From contig CM074698.1 in NCBI GenBank assembly GCA_037367355.1, positions 4,092,001-4,156,000 of the forward strand: a stretch of 64,000 nucleotides of DNA, written 5' to 3'. The stretch is from Neoscytalidium dimidiatum (lineage: Eukaryota; Ascomycota; Dothideomycetes; Botryosphaeriales; Botryosphaeriaceae). Made by a program: the position numbers and the translations under genes. Of the stretch, positions 35,650 through 50,627 are shown piece by piece; the first letter of the stretch is position 1; every line of letters begins with the position of its first letter. A model generated the notes under the pieces. The model did no database searches and had not been told where the DNA came from. It saw only the letters and a program-made list of their open reading frames with translations.

Positions 35650-37352
35650 ATGTTGGCCGACGAGAAGCACACTGCCCTTGCGTACGACGTGCTCCAGGAC
35701 AAAATCATGTCGGAGAAAGTCGAGTATGCATCCACCGAGGATCTGGCCACGCCGATAGATGACTCTATCGAGGATACGAAGGTTGGCAGCTTCATCTGGC
35801 TGGTTGCACTATGCGCATCTATCGCAGGTGCTTTGTTCGGATACGACACGGGCATCACCTCGGCCGTGCTGGTTTACTTGGGAGACAGTCTGGGACATGA
35901 GCTTTCCGCGAACGAGAAGGAACTGGTCACGTCTCTCTGCTCTGGAGGAGCCTTCATTGGTGCCATAATCGCTGGTATGACCGCTGACCGGTTTGGACGC
36001 AAGGTCGCCATTTACGCCAAGTGAGTCTCCGAAATCTCCTGAGGCGGGCCTGAATCCTAACAGTGTCGCTAGCTGTCTCCTGTTCACTGTTGGTGCCATC
36101 ATCCAGGCGGCGTCGTACTCTTTGGCCCAGATGGCCGTTGGCCGTTTGGTGGTGGGATTCGGTGTCGGGTCTGCAGCCATGGTGGTATGTGGTGACTTGC
36201 ATCCGATATGAAGATGGATTTGAACGACTGACAGCATATCAGGTCCCGATGTATATTGCGGAGATTGCGCCAACCAAGGTCCGCGGACGCATGATCGGTC
36301 TGAATAACATGTCCATCACCGGCGGCCAGGTCATCTCGTACGGCATTGGAGCGGCCTTCGCGCACATCCCGCACGGTTGGAGGTACATGGTAGGCCTCGG
36401 CGGCGTCCCTTCCATCATCCTGGCGTGCCTCCTGCCGTTCTGCCCCGAGTCCCCGCGTCAACTCGTCTTCCACGGCAAACTCGAAGAGGCCGAGGTCGTA
36501 GTGGCAAGGATCTACAAGCACGCTACCGCGCAGCAAGTCAGCGACAAGGTCCGCCTGATCGCGCGCAGCGTGGAGGAGGCCAAGGAGCTCAACGAGGGCA
36601 AGTCTACTTGGTACCTCGTCAAGAAGCTGCACACCGTCCCGAGCAACTTCCGGGCCTTGACCTGCGCCTGCGGCTTGATGGTCATCAGTCAAATGTCTGG
36701 CTTCAACACGCTCATGTACTACTCGTCGACGCTCTTTGCTCTTGTCGGCTTCTCCAACCCGGTTGCGGTCGGCCTGGTCGTTGCTGGCACCAACTTCGTC
36801 ATGACCTGGGTCAACGCCATGGCCGTGGATCCGTGGGGCCGTCGCAGAGTGCTCGTCAGCACCGTCTGGGGGATGTCAGCGGGCCTGATTGCGGTCGCCA
36901 TCGCGTTCCGCTTCATCCCTGTGGATACCTCGACCCTCGAGCTGCGGGAGACAGCCGTCACCGCTCCGGCGATTGTGGTGCTGGTCTTCATTGTCTGGTT
37001 CGTGTTCTTCTACGGCGTTTCGGTCGGCAACACGGCCTGGATGTCCACGGATTTCTTCCCGATGGAGGTTCGCGCCGTCGGTACCATGTTCATGACGTGC
37101 GCCTGCTGGGGCTCGAACATCATTGTGAGCAGCACCTTCCTGACCATGATGAAGAGCATGACTCCCAGCGGTGCCTTTGCCTTCTACGCGGGTATCTGCG
37201 GTGTGGGATGGATCCTTATCATTTTTTTCTACCCTGAGGTCAGCGGCTTGACACTTGAGGAGATCCAGGAGGTCTTCAGACATGGATTTGGTGTGAAGTA
37301 TACGCGGCAGCTTCGGAAGGAAAGGAAGACCGCGTCCAAGAGCGCGGCATGA
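35650..37352 (+). CDS. MFS sugar/polyol transporter, myo-inositol transporter-like
   Basis: A 530-residue proton symporter of the sugar porter family. Exons: 35650-36020, 36073-36184, 36243-37352. After an acidic N-terminus come SIAGALFGYDTGITSAVLVY (TM1), the inter-TM2/3 motif DRFGRKVAIYAN, PMYIAEIAPTKVRGRMIGLN, PESPRQLVFHGK in the central loop, DPWGRRRVL and PEVSGLTLEEIQEVF near the end. The GYDTGITSAVLVYLG pattern and the IAEIAPTKVRGR signature place it near fungal myo-inositol (ITR) carriers. The mirror motif confirms twelve TMs. The ATG at 35650 is the first in frame; an internal Met at 35707 could also serve. The gene is followed on the same strand by a Zn2Cys6 regulator about 1 kb downstream. 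Confidence 0.94.
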
Positions 37353-38374
37353 GACATGGAGACTTGGGATGGGTCGTGATTGGTTGTTATATGGCGAGCG
37401 GTCATCGATTTGTGGTTGACTAGAGTCCATTGGCGAATTGTTCTGATATTCAGCGAGCCTGACGATGTAGACACGACTCACAATAAAGCTGCTTCCGAGC
37501 ATATTCCTTTTCTTCAATTCTGTCGATACCACGCACGGATCTGTAAATCCTGACAATTCGTCTCCAGGATGCTTCTGACACGCAGGCGCCCTTCCCGTAT
37601 CGTTGCGGGTTCATTGGATGGGCAACAACACCATCCCGTCACTGCACGCCGGCCTATCTCGCGACCGCGTACTCTTAATCTTACCTGCCGAGCTCTTGCA
37701 GGGTCTGTATCCTCGTAATTTGATTGGCGTGGAGCATTCATCATGTAAGCGATCTTGCAGTGGCAGTCGCTCGAGTAGGGTCCGTATGCGAGCGCGGGTG
37801 CAGGCGGTTGGGCCTGCACAAGTCAGCGCTGGTTTGAGGCCGAAGAAAACGACGACTGACTCATGCGCAGTGAAGCAAACCCTCAAGCACCGGTGCAAAG
37901 TTCATATATGACTTGTGCTGTTGTACTGTACATTTGCGCCCGGAAGATTGCTTCGTCTGCCCATGAATCACTCACCGCTGATCGCTGATAGAAGTCCTGT
38001 GTGCATGAACCAAAGCTGACCATGCGCCCGTGGCTTGATTGATGCGAGAGAGGGTGAGAGGGTGGATTCACGAATAGGATAGATAGAAGAGCAACGAGCA
38101 GTCGTCCTTATCAGCCTTATCGTCCGGCCGGCTGAGCGAGCGGGGATTGATTGGGATTGGCGTCACGGCGCCAGCGCGTCCGGATCCACGACGCCCTCCA
38201 TCCGGATCGTCCTCAACTCCGGCGGCTTTTCCTCTCCGCTCTTCCTCTCCGCTCGTCCACCATGGTGCCCTTCGCCGCCCAGCCAAGCTGCTCACTGCAA
38301 GCGTCTCACCCGACACTGTCCTGACCGGTGCAGCTGCTATCAATGCGACCTGACATGCCGACACCCTGCGAAAC
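37353..38374. other. Intergenic region, nothing recognised
   Basis: About 1 kb between the MFS gene and the Zn2Cys6 gene, with short frames only. Expected to hold the MFS terminator and the regulator's promoter. Confidence 0.5.
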
Positions 38375-39745
38375 ATGGCCCCGAAAAGAGCGAGGACCGT
38401 CGAAGGATCCTGCTGGCCTTGTCGAAAGCGCCGTGTCCTGTGCGACTTAGCCCGCCCGGCCTGCTCTCGCTGTTCTTCGGCCCACCAGCTCTGCGAGTAC
38501 TCGCAAGTCCGCCTCAAGTGGATCGACGGCGTTGCCGCCCGCGGGAAACTTGCTGGCCGCACTCTGCCGGTCGGCCCATCTATACCACCCGCGGTCCCTT
38601 TTGTCATCACAGAAGATGGCCTTCTTCTCTACTTCGCGCATGCCGTGGTCCCTCGATTTCACCTAAGCCTCCAAAGTCCGAACGTCGACTTGGCTGCAAT
38701 CACCTCTGACCCCGTCCTTCAGCAAGCCGTGATCGCGCTTGCCAATGCCCACCGCGTCCTTGACGCCCACCTCGTCTCCGACGACGTCCTTGTGGCCAAA
38801 AGCAGAGCCCGCCTCGCCGCCCTGGAAACTTTCAGAAAAAGCCTCGCCGCTGACCCGACGTCCCTCGAGGATTTGTTCTTGGCGAATGTCTTTCATTGCG
38901 TGCTCGACGGAATCATTGAACCCACAGATGAGACCGCCGCCATGATTTGCCATTTCCAAGGCGGCAAAGCCCTTTTGTCATCCGGAGACTGTCTGGAGAA
39001 GCTGGATTCTGCCGACCGTGGCCTCTCCTCGTTTGCCCTTTCTGTCTTCGCTACCATGGACCTCGTCCACTCTCTCTTGAGCGGTCACGAGCCATTCTTC
39101 AGCGAAGCCTGGATCATGAGTCGTTCCGAAAGACACTGCTGGTGGGGCTGCTTAGACACCGACGACCCTTTTCTGGCGGTCTTGTCGATTCTCTTCCGCC
39201 TTGCGCGCCTCGGACACCAAGCACAGCAGTCTCGGAGATCTGTCTGCATTGCTGACCTACTGAGCATCCAGTCTGCTCTGGAGAGGATAGGACACCGCTG
39301 TTCCTCTCAGCCCGTAGGACATGCAACCACTGTCACAGACGGCCCTACCTCCGGTTCACGCCAAGAGTCCTGGGCAGCATTATGCTCAGCCTACCGCGCA
39401 ACCGCATCAATTTACATGTATCGCGCTCTTTGTAATCTTGAACCCGACCATCAGCTGGTCCAACACGCTGCCAGTGAGGGTGTCACGGCTATCTGCAAAG
39501 AGCGCCTGGTTGGGAATATCGAGCATTGCATGCTGTTCCCTATCCTCATCATCGGGTCGCATTGCAAGGATGGCCAGGATCGAAGGAGACTCTTGAAGAT
39601 CCTGAGTTCTAACGCGAGCTATCTGGCCTTTGGAAGCATCCAGCTGATGGAGCAATTCTTGAAAAGAGCATGGCTTGACGAGGACGTCAGCTCAACCTGG
39701 TGGCAGTGCTACAGCGACATTGCCTACCGAATGGCCGTTTTCTAA
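38375..39745 (+). CDS. Zn2Cys6 transcription factor
   Basis: A 456-residue intronless regulator. Cysteines at residues 13, 16, 23, 30, 33 and 40 form the binuclear zinc cluster (CWPCRKRRVLCDLARPACSR then CSSAHQLC). The rest is helical: DPVLQQAVIALANAHRVLDA, LEDLFLANVFHCVLDGIIEP, CHFQGGKALLS and WAALCSAYRATASIYMYRAL fit the fungal-specific transcription factor domain 2 group, with a relatively short C-terminal part. No coiled-coil dimerisation segment is obvious after the cluster. It could regulate the MFS transporter upstream, on the same strand, or act on distant genes; the sequence does not decide this. Its 3' end converges on the ammonium transporter gene. Confidence 0.93.
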   Translation: MAPKRARTVEGSCWPCRKRRVLCDLARPACSRCSSAHQLCEYSQVRLKWIDGVAARGKLAGRTLPVGPSIPPAVPFVITEDGLLLYFAHAVVPRFHLSLQSPNVDLAAITSDPVLQQAVIALANAHRVLDAHLVSDDVLVAKSRARLAALETFRKSLAADPTSLEDLFLANVFHCVLDGIIEPTDETAAMICHFQGGKALLSSGDCLEKLDSADRGLSSFALSVFATMDLVHSLLSGHEPFFSEAWIMSRSERHCWWGCLDTDDPFLAVLSILFRLARLGHQAQQSRRSVCIADLLSIQSALERIGHRCSSQPVGHATTVTDGPTSGSRQESWAALCSAYRATASIYMYRALCNLEPDHQLVQHAASEGVTAICKERLVGNIEHCMLFPILIIGSHCKDGQDRRRLLKILSSNASYLAFGSIQLMEQFLKRAWLDEDVSSTWWQCYSDIAYRMAVF

Positions 39746-39935
39746 CATCGGACAGCAAGCATGCGTAAGCTCGGAAACCAGAGAATTCTTTGAGGAGTTG
39801 AGTTGTTTGCACTGAATCTCGTGATATCGTGCCGCTTCCTGCCCGCGCCGATGTATCTACATATTTGATTCTCCTACTTCTACCATCTGTCGATTCCTGG
39901 ACTGCTTTGGCAGTAGTGACGATTTAGACGTCGCA

Positions 39936-41531
39936 TCACTCCAACCTGATGGAGTTCTTGGCGAACGGATGATAGTCAATCTCCTCCGCCCACTGAGCTT
40001 CGTACAGAGATTCATCCATTTGCGACGCATCCATACCGGCAACGACATTCCTGTACCTTTCCTTTAGCCCTTTTCTTCCTGTTGGACAGTTGGTATGGGG
40101 CAACTTACTCGTCATCGGCAAGAACCTCCAGCCCAGGAATACAATCGATCAGGGCGAAGAGCACGAATGATCCAACAAACGACCAGGTAAATCCTACGAC
40201 TGCTTCCAGAACTTGAATCCCGAGCTGCTTGACGTTGCCGTCGAAAAAGACACCGCCATCTATGATGGTCTCTCCGTCGTATGCGGCGACTTCTTTGCGC
40301 GCAAACAAGCCGGTGGCGATTGTCGCCAATACGCCTCCGACGCAGTGCGTGGCAAATGTATCTCCGTTGTCAACCCATTTCCACCGGCGGGCAAGGCTCG
40401 TGAACTTGATCCGCAGGGCCTGGCGGCACACGAGGGCTCCGGCGATACCGAAGAAGAATGCAGTCGTCATATCGATGAACCCGGCAGCTGTGGTACCAAA
40501 GTCAGCATGGAACAGCGAGCCTCGGATGTCGTATGGACCAACATGGGGTGATCATGACCAAGCCAGCAATAGCACCCATGAATGTAGAGTCCAAGGACCA
40601 CTTTCCGGTTTCAAAGTATGTGATTGATGCCCACGTTAGTGCGCCGGCTGAGGCACAAATATTGGTGACACACAACGCCATGACCGACTTGAAGTTGAGA
40701 GCTAGCGTTGTGCCTGCATCGAAGGCCAGCCACGACCCCCAGATGGTCACTAGTGCGAGGAGCTGGCACATGCTGTTGTGCGGCCGATGCAATGCCAAGT
40801 GAGAAGGCGTGCGCGTCTCGGACCTGCGTGACCGGAAGAGCGGATATGATAGATACAGGCTCAGGGCACTGGCAGACGCTCCGGAGCAGATGTGTACGGG
40901 AGTGCCGCCGGCAAAATCAAGGACCCCAACGTTTCCAAGGAAGCCGGTGTCGGACCACACCATATGGGCGAGTGGGCAGTAAACGAAGGTGGACCACAGC
41001 TGTGGTGGATCAGAGTAAGCCACCGTGCGGCATCTCCGGCAGCAGCTTTGGACTTACGACAATGAACGGGATCAGCGGTAGGATCCGGCCTCGCTCGCAA
41101 GCACCGCCAATTGCGATCACGCAGACTTTGGAAGAACGGATTCAGAAAACATCATCGCCTGCGTCCATGCCTTGGGACTCACCTGTGGCCTCGAACACCA
41201 GTTGAAACTCGCTGAAAAGGATAGCAGGTACAGTGCCGACCGGCTCTGACAGCACGCCGCGGTGGAAAGCGTATTCGAAGTCTCCGAAAATGGCACCGCC
41301 CGCTCCATAGGCAAGAGCATATCCGATGACATACCACTGCACGGAACAGCACGCGACGGCAAGTATGGATGGGTAGAAGGAAGCCAGGCCGCTTTTTCTG
41401 GTAGAGTAGCCCGAGTACCCCAAGCCAACTGCGGGAATGATCGGCCAGCAGAAGACGGTGCAGACAAGAATGAAGACGGTATCAATCTTATCGCAGGCCT
41501 CCCAGGCCTTCACGACGGCATCTTGGAGCAT
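39936..41531 (-). CDS. Ammonium transporter (AMT/MEP/Rh family)
   Basis: A 458-residue plasma-membrane ammonium channel/transporter. Exons (minus): 41531-41183, 41125-41059, 40999-40543, 40497-40109, 40050-39936. Eleven hydrophobic segments are expected. Diagnostic stretches are VFILVCTVFCWPIIPAVGLG, YAFHRGVLSEPVGTVPAIL, VGVLDFAGGTPVHICSGASA with the first pore histidine, ALVTIWGSWLAFDAGTTLAL and DTFATHCVGGVLATIATGLF with the second pore histidine. The C-terminal tail is short (about 40 residues after LEVLADDE), unlike the longer tails of some fungal Mep2 sensors. The G to S/C changes around CSGASASALSLY and GSWLAFDAG make it a divergent member. Start at MLQDAVVKAWEACDKIDTVF. Transcribed away from the APC permease at 42076 through a 544-nt shared promoter with three GATAAG cores. 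Confidence 0.93.
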
Positions 41532-41637
41532 CTTGGGGCTGAGGATGGGTGGGATGCAGCACCAGTAGAGGGAAATCCTGCGTTAGAGTTAAATACGTCG
41601 TTCTCGCAGGGTGATGCAGCGCAGGCGCGAGTCAGGC

Positions 41638-41789
41638 CTTATCAGGCCGGCGTGGGCGGAGCTTACCCAAAGCGGGCATAAAACGGGCACAGCGGCGGAG
41701 CTAGGGCCTTATCGGCATAGCCAGCCATCAAACTTAATCCAACGCGGGGCAACGCAAGCCAGAAACACAGTCTGCGTAATTGTGATAAG
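41638..41789. promoter_or_regulatory. Three GATAAG cores in the promoter shared by ammonium transporter and APC permease
   Basis: GATAAG occurs at 41638-41643 and 41708-41713 (both as CTTATC on the plus strand) and at 41784-41789 (plus). These lie about 107-258 nt upstream of the ammonium transporter ATG and 287-438 nt upstream of the permease ATG. By chance about 0.3 such six-mers are expected in the 544-nt region counting both strands. GATA factors of the AreA/NIT2 type bind this core and switch on nitrogen-scavenging genes. Confidence 0.6.
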
Positions 41790-42075
41790 AAAGCCCGGTC
41801 GCCCGCCCAATGAGCGTCCACCCTGCTCCCGCTCCGCTCACCGCCCTTGCTGTGTATGGTTGGCTTCAACCGCGCCTCCGAAACAGCAATAAATTCCAGC
41901 CCCCCCTTCATGGTCACTTCTACTGCTGTTCTAAGTGTAACCATGCAATTATAAAAGACTTGTCAGCCTTGTGGACCCGACAAGCATCTCACCAAGTCTC
42001 TCGGCTCCCCCGGCGAGCGTTTTGTCCGCAGGCCAAGCCCTCCTGCTGTCGCGTTCCGCAGACGAGACGCCTACC

Positions 42076-43866
42076 ATGGACACCGCCACGGACGAGAAAG
42101 GACCTACTAACCACCTCGCGTCTGACGTTGAGAAGCCTCCAAGCCATGTCGGCGTCGTCGACGAGGTAGACCAACTGGCCGTTCTAGGCTACAGGCCGGA
42201 GCTTCAGCGAAACCGCTCCATGTTCCATCTGCTCTTCCAGACACTTGCAATCGCCGCCATCCCATACGGCGAAGGAGGTCCTCTGATTAGTGCCATCTAT
42301 GGAGGAGGGCCGCTGTCTATATTTGTCGGATGGATCGTCGTCCTCGTTCTGGATGAATGCGTGGCCCTGTCACTCAGCGAACTGGCATCCAGATACCCGA
42401 CCTCGGCGGGCGTGAGTATCCCCTGGGAAGATGGGCTGAAGCACGTCGATGATAACAGTATCTGCAGCCTTATTACTGGACTTTCCAACTTGCGCCACAG
42501 AACTCGAAGACTCTCCTGTCCTTCATCAATGGCTGGACCTGGTTAATCGGGAACTGGACCATCACTCTCTCCGTCAATTTTGGATTCGCCTCTCTAATTG
42601 CGGCCACGGTGTCCATGTACCACGAAGACTTTGTTGCTACCGATTGGCAGCTCCTGCTGATCTTCTATGCCATCTGCTTGATCACTTTCTTCATCTGCGC
42701 TTTCGGGAACCGCTTCCTTCCTCTGGTTGATACCATATGCGCCGGTTGGACCGCAGTTTCAATCTTCATCATCCTGATTGCGTTGTCCGTCTCTGCAAAG
42801 GAAGGAAGACACTCCGCCTCGTACGCCCTTGGTCACTATGATACATCTCTATCAGGCTGGGGCGGGTTCACCTTCTTCATCGGCCTCCTTCCCGCTGCCT
42901 ATACTTTTTCTGCCATCGGAATGATCTCAAGCATGGCCGAGGAGGTCCATGACCCCGCTATAAAGGTTCCACAAGCCATTTCTCTATGGTGAGTTGTTCC
43001 AGCTGAAATTCGAAGGCGGCCCCCTCTCACTTGCTGACTAAACCAAGCATTCCGGTTGGCGGAATCTTCGGTATCTTCTTCATCCTGCCCATATGCTTTA
43101 CACTCCCACCTCTGGCCGACATCCTCGAAGCTCCGAACGCTCAAGCGCTGCCGTACATTTTCCACAGAGTAATGGGTAGTGCGGGTAAGTCCTCCCTACT
43201 GCCACAGTACGGAGAGATCTCTCTGACGTCTTCTGGTTTCCAGGCGGTGGGCTCGGGCTCATCTTCCTTGTCCTGGCCATCACTCTCTTTTGCTCTATCA
43301 GCATCACGAACGCGGCTTCGCGCTGCACGTGGGCGTTTTCACGTGACGATGCAGTGCCCCTCGCCCGCGTCTGGGCCCGTGTTGACGAGCGGTTCGGAGT
43401 GCCGATTTGGTCCCTGGCCCTCATCACCGTGGTGCAGATGCTGCTTGGTCTGATCAACCTCGGGAGCACCTCAGCCTTTACCGCCTTCGTCTCCGTGGGC
43501 GTCATTGCCCTTGCGGTCTCCTACGCTTTCCCGATCGGCATCAGTCTTCTCCACAGACGTCGGGAGGTGGCCCGTGCCCGCTTCCATTGCGGTCCGCTGG
43601 TTGGCAGCGTGGTCAATGTGGTCGCACTCGTTTGGATCGCCTTCGAGATGGTCCTTTTCAGCATGCCGACAGCGCTTCCGGTGGACAAGGAAACCATGAA
43701 TTATGCGTCTGTCGTCCTGGCTGGGTTCTTGGCTATCTCGGCTGTCTGGTACATGATTCATTCGAGGAAATGTGAGTGTTTCATCCTCTACTTCGGACGG
43801 TTCTTGACTGACGATCCCGACACAGCTTACAAGGGCCCTCCAGCTTCGGATGGTCTAGTGTACTAG
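42076..43866 (+). CDS. APC-superfamily permease (GABA/choline HNM1-like amino-acid transporter)
   Basis: A 520-residue carrier in five exons: 42076-42411, 42468-42988, 43048-43184, 43244-43771, 43826-43866. All junctions keep frame. The N-terminus is followed by LAVLGYRPELQRNRSMFHLL and the TM1 region IAAIPYGEGGPLISAIYGGG, then ELASRYPTSAGPYYWTFQLA, which is the signature of fungal GABA/choline/amino-acid permeases of the HNM1/UGA4 group. Later segments include FSAIGMISSMAEEVHDPAIK and SRCTWAFSRDDAVPLARVWA. About twelve TMs. The TM1 motif is unusual: most relatives read SWEAIAV where this has AIPYGEGG, so substrate preference may differ. The last exon is only 41 nt. Probably nitrogen-source uptake, given its shared promoter with the ammonium transporter. 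Confidence 0.92.
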
Positions 43867-47823
<3,957 letters not shown>

Positions 47824-48005
47824 TAGAGTCAAATCAGCTCCATCCAACATGAAAGGGTGACCCAATCATTTCATTGGAAATTTAGGCCCAAGTTGATATA
47901 CGGAGCAAAATCTAGATGAAATGCCTTACTCGGCTAAAAAAAAAAAAGGGTAAACACGGCGAAATCTGTCATTCTACTACCCGTATTTAAATATGTGGTA
48001 GGTGC

Positions 48006-50134
48006 TTAGCAGGTGTACTCAATCGCGAATTCTACTGAAGGAATCCCAGAGAAACCTAGTGGAACAAGGTAACTGATGTTGTAATATAGATGACCCCTCA
48101 GCTGACTGCCATACGTACTCGGCTGAAGAGTAAGTCCTGGCGCTGAAACGTTGATGGAGAGGCAGGGAAGTGTCCGGAAACCGTCGATGCTGTGGCCTTG
48201 AAGCATCCATACTGGCGAGACACCGGAAAGGGCGAAAGTGAAAATGTTTGAGCCTTCCTGTGTTGTGTTTGGGTAACTGATCTTTAGTGTACCTGGGCCC
48301 GCAACGGCATCGATAGTTGAGGCTGTGGGATACAAACTGAAGAAAGAAGTATAAGGAAACGGTTTATGGTCCGGATCGGAGGCCCAGTGAATGATTGCGG
48401 GCACGAACTGGTCCCCGCGGTTCTCTGTCTCTGCAATGCTCTCGGCACCTATCATCAACGGCTTACTGATCCATGAAGTTGCCACTCGAACGTAATCAGA
48501 GCTGAGGTCTTCCTTGATGGTCTTGTTTAAGAATCTCTCTGAACCAGTGAATGTTCCCTTCAGCTCTGTTGAAACGGTTTCTGGCATGTATCGTGCTGCC
48601 TGTTCGGCTACAAGAGCTATTTGAGGCCCTTGGGAAATGTCGTAGAGTAGATCTGCTTCTCCCTTGGGTGTCTGGGGCCCATATTCATGACCAAAAATAG
48701 CCCAGAACCACAGGGAAAGAATTGAGGAATGTGTTGTCATGTCCCTGGTATAGGCACGGTCGTATGCTTTCTCATGTGAGCGCGATACAAATAGAGAATG
48801 GGGCTTTCCAAATGCAACACCTACGGCCGACCATGTTCTTGAGGTACCCATTGTAGTGCTGTCCAATATCCTTCCAGAGCTCGGCCAATACGTAACGGGA
48901 CGTGCTTTGTATGGATGAATTGGGCGGAGCATATTTTATGGTTGCTGCAAGAGCCCAAATGTCTTCGCCGTAATATGTAGGGGCATTATACTCCCCTAGC
49001 ATGATTAGTGTGTATCAGGGTTGAATTTAGAAAGGCTGGTACCAAGGGTGTTCGAGCTATTCCAGATAAAGAGTTCGAGGAGGAGATTTCCCTGTTCGTT
49101 TGCGAAGTCGGTGAAGGTTGCATTGTTCATCCGTTCGCCGATCCATGACAATAAGAAAGCTCTCATGTAGCTAGGATTTGAATAACCGAGGATTAGGTTG
49201 TCGCCTTCCGGGTATGTTCCATTTCGTCGCATGCCCCCGATTGCTGCAGCAACAAGCACACTTTCGATATCTGTGACCAGATCATCACCTACCAGAAATT
49301 CAAACTCCTCTACCGCCTGGATAAGTGTGGTCCCAATAAACTCCCTTGGGAAGTGGAGGTCAGCATTTGGCGCCCTTCCTTGAGAACGAATGTGAGATGA
49401 ACATGGAGTCTCAGGAGGAGCTACTAGGAATAGCAAAGCAGAGAACAACGTGAGGGCTCCTTCTCTGTCTTCTCTGGACAGACTTACCTCCAGTTTGGAT
49501 CATACGTGCTCTGTAAATGCTGTCATTTAACGTGGCCATTTTACTTCCGCGGCTGAACATACATAAATTTTTGGGGGGTATAGGGGTGAGTCTGAGCTTG
49601 GATCCGGCTCTGAGAAACGCTAAGAAGTAAGCTTCAGGACGCCATGCCATATTCGAGAGACTGCAGAGGACTCATCAACGACTGACCATCTGGAGAGAGC
49701 TTGAATGTTCCAAACCAGGCAGAATTTATATCAGACGTGTATTGACAACGGAGACTGGAAAGCTGTAAGCGCGCGTCCCATCAAGACGCAACATGCTAAT
49801 TTATTAATACATACATGTTTCTGAGGGCTATTCTCGCATGCACGACGTCGTCTCTCCGATTGCGCTTCAGGAGGCCAATTGCATACCAGCCAGTGAAGCG
49901 GACTGACCATGGGCCGTTATCGGAATACCAGATGAAATCATAGTAAGAATCGTATCTCAGGTCCTGGACGCTCATTGAGTAGTCAAATAGATCCTGGGCA
50001 GCTGCTGAAATAGATCCATTGGTACCCCGAGATCCGGAGATAAGAATGAAGAGTACCGTTGCGGCTGTCATCAGCGCGAACATAATGAAAGGATTCAGTT
50101 GCTTACAATGGCTGTTAGTGGCCGTGCCGGGCAT
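48006..50134 (-). CDS. Membrane-anchored extracellular protein of unknown function, 572 residues
   Basis: Seven exons (minus): 50134-49815, 49754-49687, 49609-49563, 49510-49488, 49374-49043, 48995-48832, 48770-48006. Every junction is GT-AG and the sum is in frame. Near residues 16-35 PFIMFALMTAATVLFILISG is a signal anchor, and the rest is hydrophilic with many N-x-S/T sequons, so it is likely a type II membrane or secreted glycoprotein. Recurrent features include WYAIGLLKRNRRDD, STYDPNWRAPNADLHFPREF, DNLILGYSNPSYMRAFLLSW, FANEQGNLLLELFIWN, EYNAPTYYGEDIWALAATIK and DRAYTRDMTTHSSILSLWFW. These Trp/Tyr-rich, Arg-Asp-containing helices suggest an alpha/alpha-barrel-type catalytic domain, but I cannot name the family. 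Very short exons (47 and 23 nt) make automatic gene calling error-prone. Confidence 0.8.
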
Positions 50135-50627
50135 TTGAATTTATCCTCTTTGATTTACATTGCTAAACGAGGTGATCACCTGTCCTTCGCATCTTCGCTA
50201 GGGTCCCTACTTCCCCGCAGCTATGCTCGGCGCATCTCTTGAGCGGAGCTGTGCAACTATTCAGCCGAAGGACTTCGAATGTGGTATCTTCCTAACCGAA
50301 TAAAGCAGCACAGCCGCCATCGATTGTGCACCCCATTCTTAAGATGCAGCACTACTTATCCGCGGTCTGATTAGCCGGTGGAAGCTATGCACGAGTAGCA
50401 AGGGTGCGAGGGGATTTCCGAAGTTCGCTACACCGGCGATTGCGGTGAATATGGGCATACCGGAGAAATCGTTCCCAGGCCAGCTATGCACTTGGTATGC
50501 CCGCTCCACAGTACTCGTAGGTAATTATCTTTATCTATATGGACAATTCGTGACGCAAAAACACTAAATAGACTCGATTAGGAAAGGGCGAGATTGTCTC
50601 GACCAAGCTGTTACTATACTATCAAAG
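50135..50627. other. Intergenic region, nothing recognised
   Basis: Divergent spacer between the 572-residue unknown and the decayed permease. No gene seen. Confidence 0.5.
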
